From Bacteroidaceae bacterium (GTDB lineage Bacteria; Bacteroidota; Bacteroidia; Bacteroidales; Bacteroidaceae), in NCBI GenBank assembly GCA_902362375.1, contig CABIVS010000013.1:34302-98301 (forward strand): 64,000 nt of DNA, given 5' to 3'. The notes beneath the pieces were generated by a model that made no database searches, was not told where the DNA came from, and was given only the letters and a program-made list of their open reading frames with translations. Shown here piece by piece: positions 45,413 to 53,846 of this stretch. The translations under genes and the position numbers were made by a program. Positions within the stretch are counted from its first letter, which is position 1, and the number at the start of each line of letters is the position of its first letter.

Positions 45413-47515
45413 ATGAGACAAGCTAATTTATTTATGATGTCGGCAGCAATGTTATTAGCTGCCTGCGGAGGAACCAAAGACGCAGGCAAGACAGATCAGG
45501 TGCTTATCGAGAAATCGGACATAAAGATCGAAGGGAAGCGCATGACTCCCGAAGCACTTTGGGATATGGGACGTATCGGCGGATTCGCCGTATCGCCCGA
45601 CGGAAAGAAAATTGCGTATACGGTAGCGTATTACAGCGTACCGGAAAACAAGAGTAACCGCGAAGTTTTCGTGATGAACGCAGACGGAAGCGAAAACCAG
45701 CAAATCACTCGTACCCCGTATCAGGAAAATGAGGTGACTTGGATTAAGGGAGGCACCAAACTTGCATTCTTAAGCAATGACAACGGAAGCAGCCAGCTTT
45801 ATGAAATGAATCCGGATGGTAGCGGACGCAAGCAGCTGACCAGCTACGACGGAGATATCGAAGGATATTCCATCTCACCGGATGGCAAAAAACTGCTATT
45901 TATTTCACAAGTAAAGACGAAAGAAAGCACCGCTGATAAGTATCCGGACCTGCCGAAAGCCACCGGTATCATCGTTACCGACCTGATGTACAAGCATTGG
46001 GATGAATGGGTGACGACCGCTCCGCATCCTTTCATTGCCGACTTTGATGGTAACGGTATTTCCAATATCGTGGATATCCTGAACGACGAACCGTATGAAA
46101 GTCCGATGAAGCCTTGGGGTGGCATCGAACAACTTGCCTGGAATACAACCTCGGACAAAGTGGCTTATACTTGCCGCAAAAAGACGGGCCTGGAATATGC
46201 GATTTCTACCAACTCGGATATTTATATATATGACCTGAACACCAAGAAAACGGAAAACATTACTGAAGAGAACAAAGGATATGATACCAATCCGCAATAC
46301 TCACCGGACGGCAAGTATATTGCTTGGCAAAGCATGGAACGGGATGGATACGAAGCGGATCTGAACCGTCTGTTCATCATGAACCTGGAAACCGGCGAGA
46401 AGCGTTTTGTGAGCAAGGCATTCGAATCGAATGTAGATGCTTTTGTCTGGGGAGCAGATGCAAAAGTGATCTATTTCACAGGTGTATGGCATGGAGAGTC
46501 ACAGATTTATGCGCTTGACCTGACAAATGATTCGGTAAAGGCTATTACTTCAGGAATGTACGATTACGAAGGGGTAGCTCTTTTCGGAGATAAGCTGATC
46601 GCGAAACGTCATTCAATGAGTATGGGTGATGAGATTTACTCTGTGGCACTGGATGGTTCTACCACTCAACTGACACAGGAGAATAAACAAATCTATGACC
46701 AGCTGGAAATGGGTAAAGTGGAAAGTCGCTGGATGAAAACAACAGATGGCAAACAGATGTTGACATGGGTGATTTATCCTCCACAGTTTGATCCGAACAA
46801 GAAATATCCGACTTTGCTGTTCTGTGAAGGAGGTCCGCAGAGTCCGGTAAGCCAGTTCTGGTCTTATCGCTGGAACTTCCAGATTATGGCAGCTAATGAT
46901 TATATCATCGTTGCTCCGAACCGTCGCGGTTTGCCGGGATTTGGCGTGGAATGGAACGAACAGATCAGCGGCGATTACGGTGGCCAGTGTATGAAGGATT
47001 ACTTCACTGCTATTGATGAAATGGCAAAAGAGCCGTATGTGGACAAAGATCGTCTGGGATGCGTAGGTGCCAGTTTCGGAGGATTCTCCGTATATTGGTT
47101 GGCCGGACATCACGACAAACGGTTCAAAGCGTTCATTGCTCATGATGGTATCTTCAACATGGAAATGCAGTATCTGGAAACTGAAGAAAAATGGTTCGCC
47201 AACTGGGATATGGGAGGCGCATACTGGGAAAAACAGAATCCGGTGGCACAGCGTACATTCGCCAACTCTCCTCACCTATTCGTAGAGAAATGGGATACTC
47301 CTATTCTCTGTATTCATGGAGAAAAAGACTACCGTATTCTGGCTAATCAGGCAATGGCTGCTTTTGATGCTGCCGTGATGCGTGGTGTTCCCGCAGAGTT
47401 GCTGATTTATCCGGATGAAAACCACTGGGTATTGAAGCCACAGAATGGAGTTTTATGGCAACGCACATTCTTTGAGTGGTTGGATAAATGGGTAAAGAAA
47501 GCGCCGTCCAAATAA
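45413..47515 (+). CDS. S9-family prolyl oligopeptidase-like peptidase (lipoprotein)
   Basis: A 700-residue exported serine peptidase. Lipobox LLAACGGTK (Cys about 18); a beta-propeller of TolB-like repeats (SPDGKKIAYTV, SPDGKKLLFISQ, SPDGKYIAWQS) to about residue 430; then the alpha/beta-hydrolase domain with the nucleophile in GASFGGFSVYW (about 553), Asp in HGEKDYRI (about 640) and His in DENHWVLKP (about 672). Similar to bacterial acylaminoacyl-peptidase or dipeptidyl-peptidase 5 proteins, which cut dipeptides or acyl-amino acids from peptide N-termini in the periplasm. The exact specificity is open. Confidence 0.92.
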   Translation: MRQANLFMMSAAMLLAACGGTKDAGKTDQVLIEKSDIKIEGKRMTPEALWDMGRIGGFAVSPDGKKIAYTVAYYSVPENKSNREVFVMNADGSENQQITRTPYQENEVTWIKGGTKLAFLSNDNGSSQLYEMNPDGSGRKQLTSYDGDIEGYSISPDGKKLLFISQVKTKESTADKYPDLPKATGIIVTDLMYKHWDEWVTTAPHPFIADFDGNGISNIVDILNDEPYESPMKPWGGIEQLAWNTTSDKVAYTCRKKTGLEYAISTNSDIYIYDLNTKKTENITEENKGYDTNPQYSPDGKYIAWQSMERDGYEADLNRLFIMNLETGEKRFVSKAFESNVDAFVWGADAKVIYFTGVWHGESQIYALDLTNDSVKAITSGMYDYEGVALFGDKLIAKRHSMSMGDEIYSVALDGSTTQLTQENKQIYDQLEMGKVESRWMKTTDGKQMLTWVIYPPQFDPNKKYPTLLFCEGGPQSPVSQFWSYRWNFQIMAANDYIIVAPNRRGLPGFGVEWNEQISGDYGGQCMKDYFTAIDEMAKEPYVDKDRLGCVGASFGGFSVYWLAGHHDKRFKAFIAHDGIFNMEMQYLETEEKWFANWDMGGAYWEKQNPVAQRTFANSPHLFVEKWDTPILCIHGEKDYRILANQAMAAFDAAVMRGVPAELLIYPDENHWVLKPQNGVLWQRTFFEWLDKWVKKAPSK

Positions 47516-47543
47516 AAACGGTACATATTCCTATAAAGTAAAA

Positions 47544-47584
47544 AGAAGGCTCTGTTCTCAATCTACTTGAGTTCAGAGCCTTCT
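47544..47584. terminator. Bidirectional terminator between convergent genes
   Basis: AGAAGGCTCTG (47544-47554) pairs with CAGAGCCTTCT (47574-47584), and a second stem (CTCAA/TTGAG) lies inside. On the minus strand it is followed by five T, ending the flavin reductase transcript; on the plus strand it follows the S9 peptidase gene. Confidence 0.8.
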
Positions 47585-47614
47585 CCATTACATTCAACCA
47601 AAATCCGCTAAATT

Positions 47615-48121
47615 TTACCTTGAGTAAATATTTTCAATTTCTACAATATACATCTTATGGAAACCTCCATGAGCACCACCATACCACTTTTCTATTGATT
47701 CTTTATCCAGAAAACATTCCGGTTTGATAGCGTCAGCATAAAGTTTCTTACATTCCAAGCTCAAACGTGCCTGTTCGAACAGGACATTACCTTTTTCTGT
47801 AAATACAGGTTTCAATCCGGTTTCTTTTACTTTATCTATATTACGTCCCGACTTGGAACCACAAACCGCATGAATCTTCTTATTTTCTTCTCCTAAGAAA
47901 GAAAGTGTCAGGTGATCGTTCTCCTCTACAAACTCGTATGTATACCGTTCGGGACGGATAAAAACGAAAGCAACCGGTTTATTCCACAACCAGCCGATGC
48001 CACCCCAACTTGCTGTCATGGTGTTAAACTTCTCTTTTGTTCCCGCCGTTACGAGCATCCACTCTTTTCCGATTGCTTCGAAAAAGTTTTCTTTCAGATC
48101 TTTTACTTCTAATTTCTTCAT
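47615..48121 (-). CDS. Flavin reductase family protein (FMN-binding split barrel)
   Basis: A 168-residue FMN-binding protein. WMLVTAGTKEKFNTMTASWGGIGWLWNKPVAFVFIRPERYTYEF (in pieces) is the family core: FMN phosphate contacts in FNTMTASWGG and RPERYTYEF, and LTLSFLGEE. Related proteins reduce flavins with NAD(P)H or serve as small flavoproteins. It precedes the MBL-fold gene's downstream side; 24 nt separate the two, so they may be co-transcribed. Confidence 0.88.
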   Translation of the reverse strand: MKKLEVKDLKENFFEAIGKEWMLVTAGTKEKFNTMTASWGGIGWLWNKPVAFVFIRPERYTYEFVEENDHLTLSFLGEENKKIHAVCGSKSGRNIDKVKETGLKPVFTEKGNVLFEQARLSLECKKLYADAIKPECFLDKESIEKWYGGAHGGFHKMYIVEIENIYSR

Positions 48122-48145
48122 CTCTTTATTCGTATCTAAATATTC

Positions 48146-49144
48146 TTATTTCTGTTTCCTCAATTTCACGATCTCTCCCAAATAAGGAATTTCCACAGAG
48201 ATCTTCCGTTTCTTTGCTTCTGTTGCAAAGACTTTCGGGGGATCATGCAAAGGCTCGTCAGACAAATCGAATGTGCCATAATGCATGGGGATAGTAAGTC
48301 CTGCATGCATTTCTTCGGCAGCAGTCAAAGACTCGTGAGGCGATATATGATTGGGACGCATAAACCAGCGAGGTTTATATGCCCCGATACCCAACAAAGC
48401 GTAATCCGGTGCTCCGAACAGATCGGGAATCTCACGAAAGTGGCTGGAATAACCAGTGTCACCACTATAATAAAGGGAGATTCCATCTCCTTGCAGCATG
48501 AAGGCTCCCCACAGTCGCTGGCCGCCATCGCGTACGGAACGTTTGCTCCAGTGTTGTGCCGGTAGAAAAGTAATCTTCAATCCCTCATCTTCCATTTGTT
48601 GATACCATCCGGCTTCAATCACCTTCATTTCAGGAAACCATCCCTGAATCAGTTCACCGGTTCCCAATCCACAAAAGAGTTTCATTTGCGGGTTATTCCT
48701 CAATAGGCGGGCTATACTCTGCTTGTCCAGATGATCGAAATGGTCATGGCTGACAAGTAGATAATCAATCCCTGTAAATATGTCAGGATTAGCGGGAAAC
48801 TCGCTCTGCCTCTTCACAAAAGGAATACTTCCGAACACAGGATCGAACATGATTCGTTTACCTGCTAATTGCAGAAAGAAAGAATTATGTCCGAGCCATA
48901 TCAGGGAATCTCCTACCACCGCATCCAATGAACGGAGATAACAAACTTTCGGATCCCATTTCACCGTTTTCTTCTCCTTGCGTTGGGGGTTGGGCGAAAG
49001 ACGCCATTTCAGTACACTCCCCATCCCCGGACGGAAGCGATGCTGCCGATTAAAAAAACGCCCGCGCACCATCGGATTTCCTCTCCAATAAGGGTTGACT
49101 GTCGCTAAACGTTCGTTTCTCCTAAAACATATATGTTCACCCAT
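48146..49144 (-). CDS. MBL-fold metallo-hydrolase (NAPE-PLD/UlaG-like)
   Basis: A 332-residue metallo-beta-lactamase-fold protein. LVSHDHFDHLD is the HxHxDH metal motif (about residue 135), with AQHWSKRSV, YYSGDTGYSSHF and the late His in IPMHYGTFDLSDEP. The N-terminal NPMVRGRFFNRQHRF and LIWLGHNSFFLQLAGKRIMFDPVF correspond to the NAPE-hydrolysing PLD/UlaG subgroup, which hydrolyses phosphodiester or lactone bonds. The physiological substrate is unknown. No signal peptide. Confidence 0.87.
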   Translation of the reverse strand: MGEHICFRRNERLATVNPYWRGNPMVRGRFFNRQHRFRPGMGSVLKWRLSPNPQRKEKKTVKWDPKVCYLRSLDAVVGDSLIWLGHNSFFLQLAGKRIMFDPVFGSIPFVKRQSEFPANPDIFTGIDYLLVSHDHFDHLDKQSIARLLRNNPQMKLFCGLGTGELIQGWFPEMKVIEAGWYQQMEDEGLKITFLPAQHWSKRSVRDGGQRLWGAFMLQGDGISLYYSGDTGYSSHFREIPDLFGAPDYALLGIGAYKPRWFMRPNHISPHESLTAAEEMHAGLTIPMHYGTFDLSDEPLHDPPKVFATEAKKRKISVEIPYLGEIVKLRKQK

Positions 49145-49216
49145 TTTTATTTCCTGAATACGTATTTACAAACTTACTAATAATTTCTCGATTTACGATG
49201 AATTAGAGTAAACAAA

Positions 49217-49250
49217 AAATGTACCCCGGACACACTATCGGGGTACATTT
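49217..49250 (-). terminator. Terminator after the PspC gene
   Basis: AAATGTACCCCG (49217-49228) and CGGGGTACATTT (49239-49250) pair over 12 bp with a 10-nt loop. On the minus strand the stem runs into six T (49214-49219), ending the padR-pspC unit. Confidence 0.85.
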
Positions 49251-49299
49251 ACTTATAAAAGAATAAATATTATCCTTTTTTATATAGAATGAGACTTCG

Positions 49300-50397
49300 T
49301 TAAGAGCAGTGCAAGCCATACAAAGGCAGTTGCCAGCCAAGAGCTGAAAGATTAATAATCATTATGACTGCACCCAATATCCATAGAATCAATAGCGACC
49401 ATTTCAAGCCTGCTCCCATCGGCGACCAATGGAATAACTGCCGCAAGATAGTATACAAGAAAGCTCCTAATGGAATACCGATGAGGGCAACTCCGGCAAT
49501 CGTACCCAGTAGTGTCATCATTGGCGATAAAGAAGTAACCGGCATCCAGTCAATGGCAGGCAGCATCTGGTAAAGTAATGCTCCTCCGCTAACTGCCACG
49601 GCAATTGCTGCAAACACCAGCGCTACCAGTACAACGGCCAATACAAACAAGACAGGACAGCAGAGAATGACAAGAGCTACCAGAAATATTTTAAAGAGAA
49701 CGGCAGCAATGGAAACAAATACATCACCTATCTTTTGAAGAAAGGTACGAGGTTTGCCGGAATTCATATAGTTATTGACTCCGTCCGCTACGCGTTCGAA
49801 ACCGTCTGTCACTGTTTTGCCAATATTCTCAATGGTCACCGCTTCTCCACGCATACTCAATTTTTCTGCAGCAGTACGGGCTTCCGGAATAACAAGCCAT
49901 CCGATAATATAAAGTATAATCATCGGGCAATAAGGTACAAACACCAGGATAATCATCAGTATACGTACCAATGTAATGTCCCAACCGAAGTAAGCTGCCA
50001 ATCCTGCCGCTACACCTCCCAACAATTTATTATCCGGATCACGGAACCAACGGCGTTGAGCAGAGGTTTGTGTACCGCCTTGATTAGCAGACGATGTTTG
50101 TTCCGTTCTTTTCTGTGAGTCCATATCCTCATCAGCAATTCCAAAGTCTTCCGGTTTGCCGACGCGGGCGATGATTTCTTCCACATCCGAAACTGTGATG
50201 ACCTGTTTCCCTTCATTTACTTTTTCGGCAAACAGTTCGGCAATACGCATTTCAATATCGTTTACGATTTCTTCCGCACCCTCCTGTTTACGAAAGTAAT
50301 GTTTGAGGTTAGACAGATAATTGTCTAACAATCGGTAGGCGTCATCATCTATATGATAGACAATTCCTCCTAAATTTATGGTCAATGTCTTTTTCAT
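49300..50397 (-). CDS. PspC-domain envelope-stress membrane protein
   Basis: A 365-residue protein. The N-terminal 90 residues (KTLTINLGGIVYHIDDDAY; VEEIIARVGKPEDFG) are a cytosolic domain typical of Bacteroidetes PspC proteins. The PspC domain follows (about 118-180: KLLGGVAAGLAAYFGWD and ILMIILVFVPYCPMIILYIIGWLVIP), then four or five further helices. PspC proteins sense envelope stress. The PadR-type regulator gene lies directly upstream, 22 nt away, a common pairing. Confidence 0.9.
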   Translation of the reverse strand: MKKTLTINLGGIVYHIDDDAYRLLDNYLSNLKHYFRKQEGAEEIVNDIEMRIAELFAEKVNEGKQVITVSDVEEIIARVGKPEDFGIADEDMDSQKRTEQTSSANQGGTQTSAQRRWFRDPDNKLLGGVAAGLAAYFGWDITLVRILMIILVFVPYCPMIILYIIGWLVIPEARTAAEKLSMRGEAVTIENIGKTVTDGFERVADGVNNYMNSGKPRTFLQKIGDVFVSIAAVLFKIFLVALVILCCPVLFVLAVVLVALVFAAIAVAVSGGALLYQMLPAIDWMPVTSLSPMMTLLGTIAGVALIGIPLGAFLYTILRQLFHWSPMGAGLKWSLLILWILGAVIMIINLSALGWQLPLYGLHCS

Positions 50398-50418
50398 TTT
50401 TATTTCTTCTTTTTCGGA

Positions 50419-50745
50419 TTATCTATTGGCAATATGATTCACTGTTTCATTAAGTTCCTTCCAGGAAATTTCAAGTTCTCCCAAAAAGACTTCTCCCTGT
50501 TCGGTCAATTTATAGTATTTGCGGGGAGGTCCTTGGGTGGATTCTACCCATTCATAACTTAACAAATCGTCATTTTTCAGACGGGTAAGCAATGGATACA
50601 AGGTGCCTTCCACTACAATCAGTTGGGCTTCTTTCAACTTTTGAATGATATCAGAAGCATAAGAGGGTTCCTTGTGTAGCAAAAGCATGATGCAATATTC
50701 AAGCATGCCTTTCCTCATCTGTGATTTTACATTGTCTACTTTCAT
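50419..50745 (-). CDS. PadR-family transcriptional regulator
   Basis: A 108-residue winged-helix protein: MRKGMLEYCIMLLLHKEPSYASDIIQKL gives the helix-turn-helix, VEGTLYPLLTRLKNDDLLSYEW the recognition helix and wing, and GPPRKYYKLTEQGEVFLGEL the rest of the wing, exactly the PadR pattern. The C-terminal helix serves dimerisation. It probably represses itself and the downstream pspC gene; a near-perfect palindrome lies upstream of the gene. Confidence 0.92.
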   Translation of the reverse strand: MKVDNVKSQMRKGMLEYCIMLLLHKEPSYASDIIQKLKEAQLIVVEGTLYPLLTRLKNDDLLSYEWVESTQGPPRKYYKLTEQGEVFLGELEISWKELNETVNHIANR

Positions 50746-50767
50746 TATTCACTTCTTTTAGATGGCA

Positions 50768-50775
50768 CAAATATA
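50768..50775 (-). promoter_or_regulatory. Promoter -7 box of the padR-pspC unit
   Basis: TATATTTG on the minus strand, 22 nt upstream of the padR start. The palindromic site at 50786-50810 covers the -33 region. Confidence 0.6.
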
Positions 50776-50785
50776 TGCATTACTT

Positions 50786-50810
50786 TAGTACCTTGCATTG
50801 CAAAGTACTA
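50786..50810. promoter_or_regulatory. Palindromic operator, candidate PadR binding site
   Basis: A 25-bp palindrome: TAGTACCTTGCA, a central T, and TGCAAAGTACTA; 11 of 12 positions pair. It lies between the padR -7 box and the divergent GNAT gene, over the expected -33 region, so binding would block RNA polymerase. PadR proteins commonly repress their own gene through such sites. Confidence 0.65.
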
Positions 50811-50871
50811 TAAATTAATAATAATTAAAACATTAGAGAGTGTACTCCTTATTATAAAAAGAAATAATGGC

Positions 50872-50879
50872 TATATTTG
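50872..50879 (+). promoter_or_regulatory. Promoter -7 box of the GNAT gene
   Basis: TATATTTG on the plus strand, 30 nt upstream of the start codon at 50910. Confidence 0.55.
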
Positions 50880-50909
50880 TGCCTATTAAACCAAGAATAG
50901 ATAATAGAT

Positions 50910-51407
50910 ATGTTTACAATTCGAAAAGCAACAGTAGCCGATTGCGAGCTTATTCATAAGATGGCAAAGGAGGTATTCCCCGCCACCTACAAGGAAATTT
51001 TATCTCCCGAACAACTGGATTATATGATGGACTGGATGTATGCTCCTTCCAATGTGCGCAAACAAATGGAGGAAGAGGGACATGTGTACTCCATTGCTTA
51101 TAAGGAGAATGAACCATGCGGATATGTTTCCATTCAACCACAGGAAAAAGATGTATTCCATCTTCAGAAGATATATGTTCTCCCCCGTTTTCAAGGCACG
51201 CATTGCGGCAGTTTTTTATTTAGGGAAGCCATCAAGTGTATCAAAGAGATACACCCGGAACCTTGTTTGATGGAGCTCAACGTAAATCGTAATAATAAGG
51301 CTTTGCAGTTTTACGAACACATGGGAATGAGAAAGTTACGGGAGGGTGATTTCCCGATTGGTAACGGATATTACATGAATGATTATATTATGGGATTGGA
51401 TATTTAA
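50910..51407 (+). CDS. GNAT-family N-acetyltransferase
   Basis: A 165-residue GNAT protein: TIRKATVADCELIHKMA opens the fold, LQKIYVLPRFQGTHCGSFLFREA is motif A with the acetyl-CoA pyrophosphate loop (Q-G-x3-G), and ELNVNRNNKALQFYEHMGMRK is motif B with the typical N-x-x-A-x-x-F-Y. The acceptor is unknown; small-molecule amines or protein N-termini are both possible. Confidence 0.9.
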   Translation: MFTIRKATVADCELIHKMAKEVFPATYKEILSPEQLDYMMDWMYAPSNVRKQMEEEGHVYSIAYKENEPCGYVSIQPQEKDVFHLQKIYVLPRFQGTHCGSFLFREAIKCIKEIHPEPCLMELNVNRNNKALQFYEHMGMRKLREGDFPIGNGYYMNDYIMGLDI

Positions 51408-51457
51408 AAATTAGGGTAATAAACGGGTTTTATACAAACCGTTTATTACCCTAATTT
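51408..51457. terminator. Long bidirectional terminator between convergent genes
   Basis: A perfect 19-bp stem (51408-51426 with 51439-51457; AAATTAGGGTAATAAACGG and its complement) with a 12-nt loop between the GNAT gene and the peptide transporter gene. A/T-rich flanks serve as U-tracts in both directions. Confidence 0.85.
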
Positions 51458-51490
51458 ATTATTAGATCTCAGGCAAATACCTGCCTTATT

Positions 51491-53155
51491 TTAAGCTACT
51501 TTTTCAAGCTTCTTCATGATAGAGAATATGAATAGAGCTGATAACAGACAACAAGCAATCAATACGCTCCATACCATCCACAGTTGCATATCACCCCACA
51601 AATAACCAATAATAGCAACCAGGTAATTTCCAATAGCTGTAGCTACAAACCAGCCTCCCATCATCATACCTTTATACTTGGGTGGCGCTACTTTTGATAC
51701 AAAAGAAATCCCCATTGGTGAAAGCAACAACTCTGCAAAAGTCAATACCAGATAAGTAGAAATCAACCAGTTGGGAGAAACAAGAACATCCGGATTAATA
51801 CCAGCCGTTTCTACTGCTTTCGGAGTAGGAAGGCCCATGGAACCAATGGCTAAAATCAAGAAGCCACACGCTGCAATCACCATACCAATACCGATTTTGC
51901 GCGGTGCAGAAGGTTCTTTTTTCTTTTTAGCCAAATAACCAAAGACAGCCAAAGACACCGGAGTCAGAGCCACTACAAAAAATGGATTAAACTGCTGGAA
52001 TATTTGAGGAAGAATTTCTACGGTTGAATCCATAGAGCAATAGCTCCACACTAATATAGCAAGAGAAGCCAATACGACAACACCGGCAATGGCTTTTCCA
52101 CGACCAGTTTTTGACTGGAATAGAGAGAATGCGCCATAAACAGCAATGATAACAAGAACCAGATTCCAAACATCGAATCCAATACGATCAATTCCTGTCA
52201 CAGATTGAGTAGTGTAGTCACGTGCAAAGAATGTCATAGTCAAACCATTCTGGTGGAACGCCATCCAGAAAAAGATAACCACAGCAAACACAAGCAACAA
52301 AGCAACAATACGTTCTTTTGTTTGTGCCGGAGTCAATTCCGGCTCATTATAGTTATTTACAGCCTTAGCTTGTTTTGAGTTATAGTCTGCATGCTTAAAC
52401 ATGGAACGGCAACAAATATAAATTGCCATTGAAATAATCAAAGAAATACAAGCTACGGCAAAGCCATAGTTATATGCCTCTGACAGTTTCTCGATATAAG
52501 TACTACAGAATGCAGCTGTATCACCGGCAAAGCCTTGCGCTGCCTGTAATCCACTAAGGGTAACATTACCTTCCGGAGTAATAGTCCCACCAAGAAATTG
52601 ATGCGCCAATGAAGGTATTTGAGCATTATAGGTAAATCCTGCGCCACTTAAGATATAATTAGTCACTTTGGTAGCAGCTGTCGGAGCAAATAAAGCACCC
52701 ACATTGATTGCCATATAAAACAAACTGAAAGCAGTATCACGCTTTGAGCTATATTCCGGAGAATCATAAAGATTACCTACCATTACTTGCAGGTTTCCTT
52801 TAAATAAGCCGGTCCCGCAAGCGATCAGAAACAGTGAACCAAACATCATCATCTTGCCTGTAAGATTCGCTGCTGTAGGAATAGCCAAAAGCAAATAACC
52901 AATAAACATAACAACGATACCCGTTGTTACCATCTTACCATAACCACATTTATCAGCCAAAATACCACCTATAAGAGGCATAAAATAAACTGCTGCCAGA
53001 AATGAGCCAAAAATAGTAGAAGTTTCTGCTGCCGTGTAACCAAACTTCGCTTGTAAGAAAAGTGTAAAAATAGCAAGCATCGTGTAGTAGCCAAAACGCT
53101 CGCCCGTGTTAGCCAAGGCTAAAGCGTATAGCCCTTTCGGTTGTCCTTCAAACAT
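51491..53155 (-). CDS. POT/PTR-family proton-dependent oligopeptide transporter
   Basis: A 554-residue major-facilitator protein with about 14 helices. The N-terminal ALANTGERFGYYTMLAIFTLFLQ carries the ExxERxxYY-related proton motif of peptide transporters (the first Glu is replaced here by Asn-Thr-Gly-Glu-Arg), FMPLIGGILADKCGYGKMV is the MFS loop, and GTGLFKGNLQVMVGNLY the PTR signature. It imports di- and tripeptides with protons. A -7 box (TATATTTG, minus, 53196-53203) precedes it. Confidence 0.92.
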   Translation of the reverse strand: MFEGQPKGLYALALANTGERFGYYTMLAIFTLFLQAKFGYTAAETSTIFGSFLAAVYFMPLIGGILADKCGYGKMVTTGIVVMFIGYLLLAIPTAANLTGKMMMFGSLFLIACGTGLFKGNLQVMVGNLYDSPEYSSKRDTAFSLFYMAINVGALFAPTAATKVTNYILSGAGFTYNAQIPSLAHQFLGGTITPEGNVTLSGLQAAQGFAGDTAAFCSTYIEKLSEAYNYGFAVACISLIISMAIYICCRSMFKHADYNSKQAKAVNNYNEPELTPAQTKERIVALLLVFAVVIFFWMAFHQNGLTMTFFARDYTTQSVTGIDRIGFDVWNLVLVIIAVYGAFSLFQSKTGRGKAIAGVVVLASLAILVWSYCSMDSTVEILPQIFQQFNPFFVVALTPVSLAVFGYLAKKKKEPSAPRKIGIGMVIAACGFLILAIGSMGLPTPKAVETAGINPDVLVSPNWLISTYLVLTFAELLLSPMGISFVSKVAPPKYKGMMMGGWFVATAIGNYLVAIIGYLWGDMQLWMVWSVLIACCLLSALFIFSIMKKLEKVA

Positions 53156-53262
53156 ATAAACAAGAATATTAGATTAATAAAATTGATATTTTCTGCAAAT
53201 ATATACTTTTTTTAATTCATTCAAAGAATATGTAGTCATATTTACTCTACAAATAATAAGAC

Positions 53263-53742
53263 TTACTCCTCAAATAAACGACAAATTTCCGCTCTGGATT
53301 CACGAATCAAATCTTCCGGTGCTATTTTTATCTGAAGTCCCCGTACACCGGCACTTACATAAATATACGGAAATTGTTGACTGGTTTCATGAATATAAGT
53401 AGGAAAATGCTTTTTCATACCGATCGGCGAACAACCTCCGCGGATATATCCGGTAAGTGGCAGAAGCTCTTTTACGGGAATCAGCTCACACTTCTTGTTA
53501 CCCGAAGCTTTAGCCGCCAGTTTCAAGTCAACTTCATGTTCTCCCGGAATGACACAGACAAAATATCCGCTTTTATCGCCATGCAGAACAAGCGTTTTAA
53601 ATACCTGCTCGATGTTCTCTCCTAAACTTGCTGCCACATGAACAGCACTCAAGTCGTTTTCATCTACTTCGTAGGGAATTAACTCATAGGCTATCTTAGC
53701 CTTATCTAACAGCCGTGCGGCATTTGTTTTATTGATTTTCAT
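53263..53742 (-). CDS. ybaK: YbaK/EbsC-type Cys-tRNA(Pro) deacylase
   Basis: A 159-residue trans-editing protein from ATG 53742; a longer frame to 53808 adds a poorly conserved leader that runs through a hairpin. Begins KINKTNAARLLDKAKIAYEL and has HVAASLGENIEQVFKTLVL, with the conserved catalytic Lys in the QVFKTL helix, VIPGEHEVDLKLAAKASGNKK and GYIRGGCSPIGMKK. It hydrolyses Cys mischarged on tRNA-Pro. Confidence 0.93.
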   Translation of the reverse strand: MKINKTNAARLLDKAKIAYELIPYEVDENDLSAVHVAASLGENIEQVFKTLVLHGDKSGYFVCVIPGEHEVDLKLAAKASGNKKCELIPVKELLPLTGYIRGGCSPIGMKKHFPTYIHETSQQFPYIYVSAGVRGLQIKIAPEDLIRESRAEICRLFEE

Positions 53743-53795
53743 TTTCGTTGTATTTATAAGTTCTGTATCTGATAAATAAAGAATATGATATGATA

Positions 53796-53834
53796 AGTGC
53801 CAACTCATCGAAGATTGTCCGATAAGTTGGCACT
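53796..53834. terminator. Hairpin between uvrA and ybaK
   Basis: AGTGCCAACT (53796-53805) pairs with AGTTGGCACT (53825-53834), extended inward by ATCG/CGAT after one mismatch. It lies 13 nt after the uvrA stop on the minus strand. The U-tract is poor, so termination is probable rather than sure. Confidence 0.6.
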
Positions 53835-53846
53835 CTATGATTTAAA

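Noticed and set aside
46613..47275. Minus-strand open frame of 220 codons
   Set aside because: Antisense to the catalytic domain of the S9 peptidase, whose motifs are intact.
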